Shown here piece after piece: positions 45,507 to 56,763 of a stretch of 64,000 nt of DNA (the first letter of the stretch is position 1; the number at the start of each line of letters is the position of its first letter). The DNA is from Linanthus parryae (Eukaryota; Streptophyta; Magnoliopsida; Ericales; Polemoniaceae): NCBI GenBank assembly GCA_023055425.1, contig JALGPY010000013.1, positions 14,855,735-14,919,734 of the forward strand. Reading direction: 5' to 3'. Both the position numbers and the translations under genes were made by a program. The notes below the pieces were generated by a model. The model was not told the DNA's origin. It saw only the letters and a program-made list of their open reading frames with translations, and searched no databases.

Positions 45507-47050
45507 CTAGGGAGGTGGAACAAAGAAAACGATGCTATCCCACCCCCAATCTTGGAAATTTTTTCCATGCCATGCCCCTACTTCATTCTTAGAAAAGTAC
45601 TTCTCCCTTAAAAAGTGTGATTCATCAATTAGAATAGATAGGAGAAGTAGGGGAAAGACACAAAAGATGAATAAGAGATGCAAGCAAAATCTAACAATTA
45701 ATCTAGAGAAAGTGTTTATGTCATGCATCATCTTAAGAAAAGGGTTTGAAATCCTCAAATGAATTGAATCATAGAATGGGTCTTCATAAGTTGCCAAATT
45801 TTTACTTGAAATCAAAACTTGAGAGATGGTGGCAACTTGTGAATCCTCAATCTCATCACTTTTAAATAAGTTATATGGATTTGGGGATGGGGCTTCACAA
45901 GTGGGAGTTAAAATAATTTGAGAACTTGAAGCCTCATCCAGACCCTTAGGCACATCTTCCATAAAAAAATAGAATCCAAGGGAGCATTCAAGCAAAATTC
46001 AATTTCGTCACAAATACGAGCATAACTCCCCAGATCTTCATTAGACATATCAATACAAACCAGAGTACCTCCCAATAAAACTCCAATTTCGTCACAATCA
46101 AGATCATAGGAACTCCGGTAAGTACTAGGCTCTTCTAGAGCACAAGACAAGACAGCATTCCCTTCACTAGTGGTAGCATCAAATTTGACCTCTAACTCAT
46201 CACATGAGTGATTTTCATTTTGCGACTCCTCCTCTCAAGTTTCACTATGTGAGTAATCCAAAATGGCTTCACTCATGTCATGGGTTGAAGAGTCATCATC
46301 AAAAATATCAATCTCACTACCAATATCATTATCACATGCTTCTTTAGATTGTGCAAATGAGAAATGAATACAATCACCTATCCTAGTAGCAACAACTCCA
46401 TCATCAAACACATCATCCAAAATTTGGTCTTGAATAGGCTCGTGATGTGTGTGAATAGGAAGTTGAGAATCATATGATGGCGAGTCTTGTGAAAAGTGAG
46501 TACTATATGCAAGAGACTCATCATCTTGAGATTGTGAATTTAAGGATTCAACTTTGTCAACCAAGTGAGAAAATGATTCTACAAGTTCACTTCGTGATTC
46601 GCTTAGTTCTCTTAGTGAATCTCTTAGTTCTTTTGTGCCTTGGAGATATTTTTGAAATGTCTCCTCTAGAGAACTACTTATAGGCCTCTCTAGTTCCTCA
46701 TTCACATAAGCTTCCCTCTCCAAATGATTAACTCCTCTTGATTCACACATCATATCATTATATTGATAAGTGCAAGAATCAGGAGAGCTCAAAACACATG
46801 TTAGTGTTTGAGGGAGGTGATTGTGCACGAGAAGCATGAGATGTGTAATCTAGTGTCCTACTATCATGCCAAGAATAATCATTCTTTAGGAAAATAATCG
46901 CCATTATTGTAAGCACGCTCACGTTTGGAACGCATTGATTCCTTAGAATGATTTTCATGTCTAGTAAATGCATGCTAGTAAGGATATGAAGGAATGTTAT
47001 GCCGCCTCTCACCAAAACTAATATATTCATGAGACATTTTTTTTCAAGCA
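45507..47050 (-). pseudogene. Acidic ORF of pol-less element H, frameshifted
   Basis: Minus strand. The product starts near 47039 (MSHEYISFGERRHN) and changes frame around 46900 and 46840. It then runs 46837-46235 with Ser/Glu/Asp-rich, helical sequence (SLEETFQKYLQGTKELRDSL, then DDSSTHDMSEAILD), and continues in fragments at 46150-45507. A hydrophobic stretch lies near the end (FCLHLLFIFCVFPLLLLSIL). No gag, protease, RT or integrase motif is visible. Known class: large pol-less LTR derivatives. I do not recognise the protein. Confidence 0.5.
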
Positions 47051-47186
47051 AGTAGATGAGAGGTACTTGATGAATTTCACAAGCCCTCTTGAATCTCACA
47101 AGCGTAAGTAACCACAAGAAACTACAGGAAATGTCAAGAAAAATACTAAGAAAGTAAAGCAAATCAAATCTAAAGCCTAGCCTCTA

Positions 47187-47202
47187 CCCGGCAACGGCGC
47201 CA
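47187..47202 (-). promoter_or_regulatory. Element H primer binding site (tRNA-Asp)
   Basis: The minus strand reads TGGCGCCGTTGCCGGG, a 16-base match to the gypsy site of Gypsy-C, six bases from the LTR end. Confidence 0.88.
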
Positions 47203-47208
47203 AAAACT

Positions 47209-49461
47209 TGTTCGACAAAATCCCAAGTATAGGATATCGTCTCAAGTAATAATTCGGTAAGTCCGGAGTCGAATCCACAAGGAGAGGAGGTTTAGACAAT
47301 GACTTACTATCACTAGAAAACGACAAACTAAAGCAATTAACACAAACTCTCAATGGCTTTAAAGCTTGCCAAGCTATCAAATCCACCAAAATCAATTGAT
47401 GTAGCAAGCTTGAGGTTTGAGTTTAAGAACAAAGTAAACGACTACTAGAGCTACGATTCAAGAAACTAAGTGAAATGACAAGTAGAGAAGGGCTAGGGAT
47501 CATCGGTTTCTCTAGTGACCAATCCTCCTATTAGATTCAAGCCCGGTTCTCAAATTCTCATGTGTCAATCCACAAGACAAGTATCTCAAGAAGTGATTGC
47601 TCATACAATCCAACTCGCGACAAGAGAAGTGTGTAAATCCAACACGCTAATCAAGCACTAAAGAGTCTATTCAAATGAGATTCTCCAAATTCAACCATAT
47701 GTAAACACACATGGGTGTTTCCACATGAAAGATCAAGCAACAAATGAGATTTGTAAATTCTCACTCAAATCACCTAACTAGAACTCGATTTCTCAAAGTT
47801 AGGATTGACGAGTTCCTCTCACTCAAATGCAACCCCAAATCAAACAAGTCAAGAGTATTCGCACATCTACCTGTTCAATGCATCAAATACTTCAACAAGA
47901 GAAATCCAAACATTGCACTAAACATTAAAGTGAACCCAATTCAACCCATTCATCGTTGAAGTTCAACTTGAATCAATGTGGAGATTTAGACACTAGATAG
48001 TCCCAAATCACCCAAGCAATTGAATTAGCAAGACATTATAGATTCAAGAGAGCTAACGAGAAATATCATTACATTCATCATACTTGAATCCAACACTTGT
48101 TTTCACCAATTCAACCTCACAACATGATTCAAATACACAAAACTAAGCAATAATCACTTCTAAGCACAAAACCAAACTACCAAAATGAAGAAGTAAGCTA
48201 CCAAACTATGGTGATGAACAACTAATTTGCTACTGCTGCTAATAGAGCAAGAACACAGCAGCATAATCATTGCTATAGCTTCCCAAAAACAGCAGAACAT
48301 AGCCGAAAGATTTGCCCAAAAATGTACTGAAAAATGGCTCAAAATCAACCTGAAAACTCTTGAATTCGATACTCCTCTCTCCCTCTCTTCCTATTTCTAT
48401 GTTCTTGATCCTTGGAGAGGTCAAGAACAACCCAGAGGATGGCAAAATCGGAGAGAGAGAGAGAGAGAGAGGAGAAATAGAGCTTCGGTTTAGCAAAAGC
48501 GTGGGTTCAGCTCCCTTCTTCAATTCTTCGTTCCGGCTTTTATAGAGTTGTATTTGAGCTTCCTTGGCCTCTAAGAACGTATCTAAGCCGTCCAATTCCA
48601 CTCAAAAGCTCTGAAACGTTGATTTGTAGATGCTCACGAACCCTAAGTTGATTTGGGGCTTTCTTTGTTCCTTCGTTTTGGGCCAAATTGAGGGGTGCAA
48701 TCGAGAGGGCTTGGGCTAAGGAGCGTTTTGGTATAAGATTTGGTCGATTTGGTGGAGTTTTGGGTCGGTTTTGAGGGTGAACGAAGCTTCGGTTGAAGCT
48801 TCAATGGCTTCCCGTGGGTTTGTCTCTGTTGAACGACAGGGAGAGAGAGACTGATGCGTGAAGGATGAGTTGTTTCGCCGTTTATTTCAATATGGCCCCT
48901 TCTAGTTTGATGGGGGCTTTAAAAGGCCCCCAGCCCTTCTTAAAATATTCTTGAAAATGGCACTTTGACCCCCAGCCGGTTAATAACTCTTTAAATAAGC
49001 CCTTACGACGTTTAGAAAACTCCACTTTTAGCCCAATTCCGTTAAGTTGATTTAAGCAAGCCCCTCTGATGTAACTTTGGCTTTACGAATTGGTCCCTTG
49101 ACTTCTTGAACTTCACTTTTTGGCTTCTATCCTCCCTTGTCTCTTCATTTAAGCCCTTGCAACTTCATTTTGCTTGCACTTTAGCCATAAAAACTTCAAA
49201 TATTCTTCAAATTAAGTCCTCCAAGCCCTTTCTTCACGTCTCTTGCCCCCTCTAAAGCGTCTCAATTCATCATTCAAGCTCTCCCAACTAGCCTCTTGCG
49301 TTCTAAATCATGTCTTTGCCTACAAAATAAGATAAAAACAACCAAAACTACGAAAACAACCATAAGTCTAGAAAGAGAGATAAAATAGATAAATTACTCA
49401 TATTAGCAAGTTATGAAGAGTTCGTTAACATACTAAAATGTGCAATTTACGTTCCTTAACA
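47209..49461 (-). repeat. Element H 5' LTR
   Basis: On the minus strand it starts TGTTAAGGAACG (49461) and ends TTTTGTCGAACA (47209) before the PBS; 2253 bp. A TATA-like TCTATAAAAGCC (minus) lies near 48535-48546. A (GA)n microsatellite lies at 48450-48475. The matching 3' LTR is not in the window, so the element is truncated on its far side. Confidence 0.82.
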
Positions 49462-49868
49462 GTGGACCACAAAAATAATGATGGTTGGAATTGGCTCTTA
49501 ACCAGACTGCATGAAATTGTCCCAGACCACTCACAACTGACGTTTCTTTCTAATCAACAGAAGGCACTAGTAAATGCAGGGGGGAACGTGTATCCTCTCT
49601 CAAACCACGTCAACTAATTCATTCACTTGAAAAGAAACGTGCGTGGGATCTACAAGAACGAACAAGTGAGAAAACATATTACAACAAACATGCATTTTCG
49701 TTCCATAAGGGAGAACGTGAACAAGTCGTGGCTGCCTTGGAAGTTATGTGCCCTGATAAAAATAGCAATAACAAGTTGAGTGTTGCAGGTTAATTTTTCC
49801 AAGCTGGATTTCATAATTAGGCCATGTCATATTGTAGGAGGCGCAATTTGAGCAGTTGTGTCGCAACC
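49462..49868 (+). pseudogene. MULE transposase fragment interrupted by Gypsy-G
   Basis: The plus strand gives DGWNWLLTRLHEIVPDH, then LTFLSNQQKALVNA, matching the MULE transposase pattern (WxWFLxxLxxxL...ITFxSDRQKGLxNA). After stops and a frame change, HLKRNVRGIYKNEQVRKH and AFSFHKGEREQVVAAL follow. It is cut by H on the left and Gypsy-G on the right. Confidence 0.62.
49864..49868. repeat. Target-site duplication of Gypsy-G, left copy (CAACC)
   Basis: CAACC is repeated at 59549-59553 after the 3' LTR. Confidence 0.92.
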
Positions 49869-51890
49869 TGATAACGCCCAATTAGGGGTTATCTTTTAGC
49901 CTGATTTGACATGTATTTGTGTCGGAAAGCCGTGTTTTAGCCAGAATTCACCCTCGGAAAGCCTCGGTTTTGAGAACGAGACGTTTATTTGCTCTTCGTG
50001 AATTTCTGCGTGTTTCGTACTTTTATTGGATATGATCGCGGGTTTTTTTCATGTTTTTACAGGAACGGGTTCGGAAAGTGCATTGGGATGCGTGCCGAGA
50101 CAGAACCGGGTTCGCCTCGAGAAACGTGCAGAAAATGCTCGGAGCAGGATGTGACCGAGACTGGTAAAAAGAGGAGTGGACTGGAAAACAGAAAAACTGG
50201 AGGAGAAACGAGCAGTGAAAGCCGATCGAGGAAGCTGAAAACGCCAAAACCGAGAATCACCGGGATGCGCTCGGTTGACAATATCTTGAGCTTGACTTGG
50301 AATTTTGAAGTGAGACCAGGGTCAAAAGAACGGAGACGTCAAGAGCTTTCCGAAAACAGGTTACAATGCTGAAACGGAGTCCGGCCGAAAAACCGACTCC
50401 CGTCACGTGTGGGTCCCAGACAGGCCACGCCCGAGTAAGGAGTCTCGGTTCCCGGTGTCCAGAGTCAGGAGCAACTATTTCATGTTCGTGACAATTTCCG
50501 GGACAGTTTTGGCCTAGGGGTATTTTGGTCATTTTGGCACCGGGCCCGGGTTTCCGGAGTCAAGTTCAGATTTTGTCTCCCAAATTCAGTCAGCAGTTTT
50601 CCTATGGCCAGAGCCAAGATTGGATAGAATTTGGAGCGATTTTGACCCAGGGGTATTTTTGTAATTTTGATAAGTTTCGGGTCGAAACGCAAGACGGGAA
50701 CACGGGAAAGCAGGAAGACACCGAGGAAGGAAAACTGGAGATTTCAGGCAGAAGAGTGGGACCCAGGAGACCCAACCGGGCCCACCAGAGGACCAACCAA
50801 GGGTCACCATCACACCCCCTGGCAGGGAGGTGATGGTTGGAGGATTTTTTTGGGCCCTGGTTGCGTATATACGCAACCCTGCGTTCGTAAATTCTGGCGC
50901 AAGCGTTTTCGGGAAAAACAGCACTATTTAAAGACTCGTCCAGACTCCTTTTGATCATCAACACAAGACAGCACAACCGAAGGAGAAGTCGGAGCATCCC
51001 CGGAGAGCACGGAAACGCGAATCCAGATTCAAGACACCCGTTTGCTCTTCTTCTCTCTCATTCAAAAACTGTGTTATTTACATTATGAATTTTAGTAGCT
51101 AAACTTTTACCTAGGTTCTCGGTGAACCTAGGGTTTCGTTTTCAGAGATTAGTTCTACGTTTTGACTATGAATTCATGATTACGTTATCTTAATATCAGC
51201 AGCTTTATCAGTTATTCTGTCTTTGAATTTTACTGTTTATGCATGATCGGAGTAGCTACCCAGAATTGCTACAGACCCGAGCCGGTAGGTGAAAACGTCC
51301 GGTTAGGGTTAGGAAGAAAAGACAGAATTTAGCACCTTACCCTGATGGGCCGACTAGCGAAGGGGAGTTAGGACTAGCCTGAAATCGTTGAGACCAACTG
51401 TTAGAGAATTTGACCCGGGCCATCAGGACAGGTTAGAAACCCTAGCAGCCTTAGAACGAGACTGCAGATTTAGGCAGCTTAACAGGAATCCGACAGTCTG
51501 CAGGATTGTGATAACGTGCAGGAAAAGAAAAGATACTGCACAATTGGTACGTGGCACGGATAACGATACTGCTGTGTGTTTTCATGTCAAACAAAGAACG
51601 AAAATCTGAAGAACCCTAGGGGATCCCGGGACCTAGTATCTCAAACCCTAGTTTTACAACCTTAAGATTATTCAGAAAACTTTCACAAAAAGATTTACGT
51701 TTCAGTTATTTACTTTCAGTTTTAGTTAGTAAGCAAACTCTCATAATACTCCTCCTTTTTACACTCTGTTAGTTAAAACTGATTACTAGAAAAATCTGCA
51801 AAGTCCCTGTGGGATCGATAATCTGAGTCGTAATACACTCTATACTACTTGATTCGTATACTTGCGAATAGTACGCTAAATTGCGCATTA
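49869..51890 (+). repeat. Gypsy-G 5' LTR
   Basis: TGATAACGCC to GCGCATTA (last CA changed to TA). TATA-like CTATTTAAA at 50923-50931. Only one intact palindrome (50862-50875). Two segments present in the 3' LTR are deleted, both starting or ending in palindromes. Confidence 0.93.
50862..50875. promoter_or_regulatory. Single remaining palindrome in Gypsy-G 5' LTR
   Basis: TGCGTATATACGCA. A neighbouring unit is cut after GCGT at 50881-50884 by the second deletion. Confidence 0.8.
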
Positions 51891-51896
51891 AGTTTT

Positions 51897-51914
51897 TGGC
51901 GCCGTTGCCGGGGA
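51897..51914 (+). promoter_or_regulatory. Gypsy-G primer binding site (tRNA-Asp)
   Basis: TGGCGCCGTTGCCGGGGA, identical to that of Gypsy-C. Confidence 0.92.
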
Positions 51915-52085
51915 CTTTTTTGGGTTTATTTAGTAGTCCGAGTTAATTTTCAGAGTTTTTATTTTTATTTTATTTTTAATTTTTATTTTTCGTCATCTCA
52001 TTGCTCTTGAGATCTCTACTTTTTCAGGATTGGCGACAATACCGAGAGAACGCCAGAACTGCCCGAGACACGTACTCCAGCCGAG

Positions 52086-52252
52086 ATGGCTCGGTACATC
52101 GAGGATCTGATCGCAGCAGGATTCGCTGCCCGGAGCAACCAGAGGACATACAACCGGTCTGGGAAGGCGTTAGTGGAGAATTTCGAAGTCCCCACGGGGG
52201 GCATGAATGAGCTATTGTGGTGCCCGAGATCACCGCAGAACACTTCGACATA
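52086..52252 (+). pseudogene. gag: Gypsy-G gag N-terminal segment, out of frame
   Basis: The ATG at 52086 gives MARYIEDLIAAGFAARSN, the gag N-terminus without the first about 45 residues found in Gypsy-C. The frame reaches the G-run at about 52192-52201. One base fewer than in Gypsy-C there sends translation to a stop at about 52252 instead of into the capsid. The same spot is disrupted in Gypsy-B. Confidence 0.75.
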
Positions 52253-54709
52253 AAACCATCCACCATCCAGACTGTTCAGACCCTCTGCCCATTCCATGGC
52301 AAAGCTGACGAAGATCCAAACGACTTCATCGGGAAGTTCGAGGACTACTGCAACAAAGTCCGGTATAAGGGAGTTGGAGTCGAGGCGCTCATGCTAATAC
52401 TCTTTCCATACTGCCTGTACGGAGTGGCCAACGACTGGCTCGAATCCCGACCACCCAGATCGATCACTACATGGGAAGGATGCGTCACAGATTTTCTTGC
52501 CAAATTTTACCCCGCCTCCCGGGTCATTCAGTTACAAAGCGAGATTCTGTCATTCAGGCAGAAGACGGGAGAGACAGTGGTAGACGCATGGGACAGATTG
52601 ATGAGATTGGTGAAAAAGTGCCCGAACCACGGTTTTGGAGACCCGAAGATCCTGCAGGTATTCTACCATGCCTTAGACAGGGAGAGTGCTGACAGGATTG
52701 ATAGAGAAGCCGGAGGAAACTTCCTGTACCATGTGGACAAAGACGGGGCCTATGAGCTAATGAAGCAGTTAGCCAAGCAGGACACTCGAATATTTGACGA
52801 TCGCAGGATCACGGCCCGAGCCGAGCCAGTGGAAGACGACCGGATAGACAATCTAGCCAAGATCGTTCAAGATTTGGTCAAGAAAGTTTACTCAACTGAT
52901 GCAGTGGTGGATGGTCCAGATTTGGACACAGCCATTGAGGGGCTCAGAAACGAAGATGCCAATTACGTACAACAGCAGTGGGACCCGAGCCGGTACCGAC
53001 CGGGTACGAGAGATCATCCCGGGTTTCGGTACGGAAACCCGAACGCAACAGTTTATGCACCGGGGTTCCAGCACAGGCCACCAGCCCAGCAGGCTGCACC
53101 GACGCAGCAGGCTCAGTCGGGCCCATCTGCCCAGCAGTACGACGCTCAGATGAAGGAGATCAAGTCCATGTTCCAGACCATGGAGTCCCGATTCAAACAT
53201 ATGGACGCCCTGACAGCCGACGTGCAGACGACCAAAACGTCACTGCGTGCTTTGGAGGTACAAGTAGGGCAGTTAGCACAGCAGTTAACGGAAAGAGCAC
53301 CAGGGAACTTACCCTCGACCACTGTTAATAATCCACGTGCTCAGATCAATGCCATCACCACTCGGAGTGGATTAGCACTCCAGGATCCACCGTATCCTAG
53401 CCATGCACGTGCAGAAAAATCAAAGGAAATCGAGCGTGAAGTATTTGGCAAGGATAACAGCTCAGCCGACCGCCCCCAGCCGAAGGGCACGGTTGAGCAG
53501 GATGCAGTGCAGAAAGAGAAGGAAGCAGAAACGGTACCTGTCTCCAAGGAGGTGCCGTATCCTTTGAAGACACGAAAGAGGGATGATAGCAAGGACTACG
53601 CCAGATTTCTCGAGATTTTCAAACAGTTGAAGATCAACATACCCTTTGCTGAGGCGTTGGCAAAGATGCCCACTTATGCCAAGTTCCTCAAAGATATTTT
53701 GTATGGACGGAAACGTATGAGCGATTTCGAGACAATAAATCTGACGGCAGAAGTGAGCAATTGTGTGAAGAATGGGCTACCGAGGAAGAGGAAGGACCCT
53801 GGCAGTTTTGTCATCCCGGTGACCCTAGGTAATGCTTACACAGGAAAGGCTCTGTGTGACCTAGGGGCCAGTATTAATCTGATGCCATTATCGATTTTCA
53901 AAAGTTTGAAAATCGGTGAACTCAGGCCCACCAGAATCAAGCTGCAGATGGCGGACAGATCCGTGAAGCAGGCTTACGGAGTTATTGAAGATATTCTGGT
54001 GAAAGTCGGAGAATTAATTTTTCCGACCGATTTTGTAATTCTGGACATGGAGGCAGGAGACGTACCACTCATTCTGGGGAGACCGTTTCTGGCCACTGGA
54101 GAAGCCATGATAAACTGCAAAAGCGGAGAACTGACCATGCAGATTAATGAAGACAAGGTGAAGTTCAACGTTTCCAAAAATCTGCAACTACCGAATTATT
54201 ACGAGCATGAAGACATCTTCGCAGTGGAGGTAGTCGAAGAAGGCTGGGAAAACGAAGAGATGGATGAGCTATGGGCAGAGATTGATAGAGTGGACAGAAA
54301 GAACGAGGAGAGATTCCAGGAGGAGCAGGCCATGCAAGCCGAAAACCGGACCACTTTACAGCTGGACGAAAAAGGTGGACAGAAATTGGCCCTGGTCCCG
54401 TCACTCAAGGAGCCACCAACCCGAGAGGTTAGACCGCTCCCGAGCCATCAAACTTCAGCACAGCCAAAGCAGTTTCAAGTAGGTCAGAAAGCACTTCTCG
54501 GCGATTCTGGGGAGCAGTTTTTCCCGGGAAAATTGAGATCTCGGTGGTCAGGACCGTTTATCATCAAAGAGGTACTTTCATGGGACGCGGTCGAATTGGA
54601 GAATCCGCATGACAGTACAACTTGCAGGGTGAGCGGAAACCGGGGCAAGCCATATCTTGGCCCGGAAGCAGACGTCAAGGTAGACCCTGGAGGTTTTGAC
54701 GTCCCTTGA
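52211..54709 (+). CDS. Gypsy-G gag capsid - protease - integrase-tail fusion ORF
   Basis: An uninterrupted frame of about 830 codons, opened after a TGA at 52208. Order: capsid (LCPFHGKADEDPNDF, SITTWEGCVTDFLAKFYP), coiled coil near residues 290-360, aspartic protease (CDLGASINLMPLSIF; ILGRPFLATGEAMINC), acidic linker, then a jump near 54446-54470 to the integrase end (GKLRSRWSGPFIIKEV, the GPF/Y module). In Gypsy-C these parts lie about 2.5 kb apart. No stop occurs, unlike C and B. No ATG starts this frame; the natural start is in the other frame at 52086, so one base change separates it from a continuous gag. Confidence 0.82.
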   Translation, partial: AIVVPEITAEHFDIKPSTIQTVQTLCPFHGKADEDPNDFIGKFEDYCNKVRYKGVGVEALMLILFPYCLYGVANDWLESRPPRSITTWEGCVTDFLAKFYPASRVIQLQSEILSFRQKTGETVVDAWDRLMRLVKKCPNHGFGDPKILQVFYHALDRESADRIDREAGGNFLYHVDKDGAYELMKQLAKQDTRIFDDRRITARAEPVEDDRIDNLAKIVQDLVKKVYSTDAVVDGPDLDTAIEGLRNEDANYVQQQWDPSRYRPGTRDHPGFRYGNPNATVYAPGFQHRPPAQQAAPTQQAQSGPSAQQYDAQMKEIKSMFQTMESRFKHMDALTADVQTTKTSLRALEVQVGQLAQQLTERAPGNLPSTTVNNPRAQINAITTRSGLALQDPPYPSHARAEKSKEIEREVFGKDNSSADRPQPKGTVEQDAVQKEKEAETVPVSKEVPYPLKTRKRDDSKDYARFLEIFKQLKINIPFAEALAKMPTYAKFLKDILYGRKRMSDFETINLTAEVSNCVKNGLPRKRKDPGSFVIPVTLGNAYTGKALCDLGASINLMPLSIFKSLKIGELRPTRIKLQMADRSVKQAYGVIEDILVKVGELIFPTDFVILDMEAGDVPLILGRPFLATGEAMINCKSGELTMQINEDKVKFNVSKNLQLPNYYEHEDIFAVEVVEEGWENEEMDELWAEIDRVDRKNEERFQEEQAMQAENRTTLQLDEKGGQKLALVPSLKEPPTREVRPLPSHQTSAQPKQFQVGQKALLGDSGEQFFPGKLRSRWSGPFIIKEVLSWDAVELENPHDSTTCRVSGNRGKPYLGPEADVKVDPGGFDVP

Positions 54710-55018
54710 GCAAACATGAGGTAACTGGGTCGGGCCGTCGACAGTAAATTACAAGCGCTGGTTGGGAGGCAACCCAACGTAGTCAGTAAGATTAAATTAG
54801 TTCAGTTTTGTTTTCAGTTTTGAATTTTGAGAGAGGTAAGATGAGTGGGTATTGACTTTGAATTGAGCGTGTGCAAATACAGCAAAACAGAGAACAGGCA
54901 GAGAAAGGGAAAGAGGATGAAAGAGAAAAAAAAATTCTCTGATATACGCAACCAGGGGAGAATTTTTTTTCCAAAAAAAAATAAAAAATAAAAAATAATA
55001 ATTTTCTTACCTGCTGTT
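54710..55018 (+). other. Noncoding stretch after Gypsy-G ORF
   Basis: Aligns with Gypsy-C 17140-17480 (same TTTTGAGAGAGGTAAGATGAG-like block). It has a remnant half palindrome, GATATACGCA, near 54941-54950. No gene. Confidence 0.65.
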
Positions 55019-55141
55019 TGCGTATATACGCAACCCTGCGTATATACGCAGTCAGCAGCGAAAATTTCAGAATGTTGAAAAAAAAAATTGAAAAATTATT
55101 TTTGTTGCTGCTTGCGTATATACGCAAGCCAGCAGTGAAAA

Positions 55142-55187
<46 letters not shown>

Positions 55188-55239
55188 TTTTCAAAATGCT
55201 CCCTGTTTGCGTATATACGCAGTACTGCGTATATACGCA
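55019..55239. promoter_or_regulatory. Internal palindrome cluster of Gypsy-G
   Basis: Perfect TGCGTATATACGCA at 55019-55032, 55037-55050, 55113-55126, 55208-55221 and 55226-55239. A 36-base A-run lies between (55150-55185). The position matches the palindromes upstream of the env-position gene in Gypsy-C. Confidence 0.78.
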
Positions 55240-55829
55240 TGCAGAAGAAGAAAAAAATATATTATTTTTTTTTCAGACAGCAGCACGTTTTTGCCCCATT
55301 TTTCTCTCTCTACCTCCATACACAGATCCGTGGAGTCTGAAGCGAATTCAGAAAATTTCGTAGAAGGAAAGGCAGATTTTCAAAATCTTGAAGAATCGAC
55401 CCCGGTGTGTTCTGGCACACTCGACCGTCACAGGGACTCATACGAGTTGGGGATTTTTCAGGAACGGTTTTTCTGCAGAATAGAGCAATCGACCCCGGTG
55501 TACGAAAGTATACTCGACCATATGGGAGCACATTGTCAAACACAATGGTGCTTGGGGATTGCACATTTGAAGAGCGCACATAAAGCCCGGAAGGTTGACA
55601 ACTTCCGTCGAGAAATTTTCTGACGACCGGTCAACGGTCCTTCTCCACCAGGATCTGCGGAAAAGTCAGCACCTGTAAGAACTGACTCTAGGTGCACAGG
55701 TTCAATTTCTGTCTCTCGCTTTATTTTTCTGCATATGCTACCAATTGTTCCCATTCGATGAGGCAAGCCAGCTCATCCAATCCAGATTGTATGCCTGATG
55801 ATTAGTACCATGAGGGCATGGCACCATCC

Positions 55830-55840
55830 AGTGTGGGGGT
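55830..55840 (+). promoter_or_regulatory. Polypurine-like motif 1 of Gypsy-G
   Basis: AGTGTGGGGGT, homologous to 20029-20039 in Gypsy-C. Confidence 0.5.
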
Positions 55841-56615
55841 GGTGGCGTTGTAACTGCATTACTTTAAAAAAAAATTAAAAATTGAAAATTTTGAGACTGG
55901 GTGAAGGATTTAGCTTAAAACTGGAGAGAGATTAATGATAGAAAATTTCCCGAAGTGGACGAACTTAGGTGAGGAAGAGCTGCGAGAATCTGTCTAGGGG
56001 AGTTAATAGAGCCAATGCACTTCAGAAAACGCAAGTAGCTGTCTCCCGAGCTATGTATCCGACTAGCTGCCAGACCACCGTCACCAGGTAGTCGTCAACC
56101 CGCCATCACGGTCACCACATCATTTGGTGGAGTGATAGGCCATTGGGGACCTCACGTCCTGTCTCGCACCTTAGGTCCACTAGTGAACCCCGTTGATCCA
56201 TTAATCCTTTTCTTGGTAAACGTATGACCTAGGAAGCCGTTTTTTGATACTCGCATCATTGTTAGTATTTTGACCTTTCCTACGCGTCATGACACGAGGG
56301 AGTTGAGTTGAGGGGAATTTTCTGGGGTAGAGCAGCATTGTCATATTTGATAGTGGGTGAGCTTTATTTTTATATTTGAGGGTGTGTAAGGGTGAGATAG
56401 TGACGGCAGCACACTTCGGTGTGGCGGTGACTCACGACATTACACCGTGAGCACAGGAGGAGTGCCGTAGTGCGTAAATTTTCCGCACGACATGGGGGAC
56501 TTTGGGTTGACAGGGCTATTGGAGGACGCGTTGTGCTACTTAGACATCCTTGGAGTGAGGAGGATCGGTTGGAAAAGCACGATTATTTTACAGATTGACT
56601 ACATGGTTTGAAATT

Positions 56616-56626
56616 AGTGTGGGGGT
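56616..56626 (+). promoter_or_regulatory. Polypurine-like motif 2 of Gypsy-G
   Basis: AGTGTGGGGGT, homologous to 21017-21027 in Gypsy-C and 5780-5790 in Gypsy-B. Confidence 0.5.
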
Positions 56627-56720
56627 GGTCGTTTCAGATTTTATTTCAGTATTTTTCTGCCACCCCACGTTTTTGGTTTATCATAGAGTTGGCCTGGTTT
56701 ATATTGTTTATTGTGTTGCC

Positions 56721-56763
<43 letters not shown>

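Noticed and set aside
48239..48601. A protein gene at 48239-48601 (minus)
   Set aside because: It lies in the H LTR across the TATA region and a GA microsatellite; low complexity and no motif.
42206..49868. One MULE spanning both transposase fragments
   Set aside because: The fragments at 42206-42350 and 49462-49868 are on opposite strands with an LTR element between them; no inversion evidence is available.
55150..55185. Processed retrogene poly-A tail
   Set aside because: No target-site duplication or retrogene precedes it, and palindromes of the same element lie on both sides; a simple A-run within Gypsy-G.
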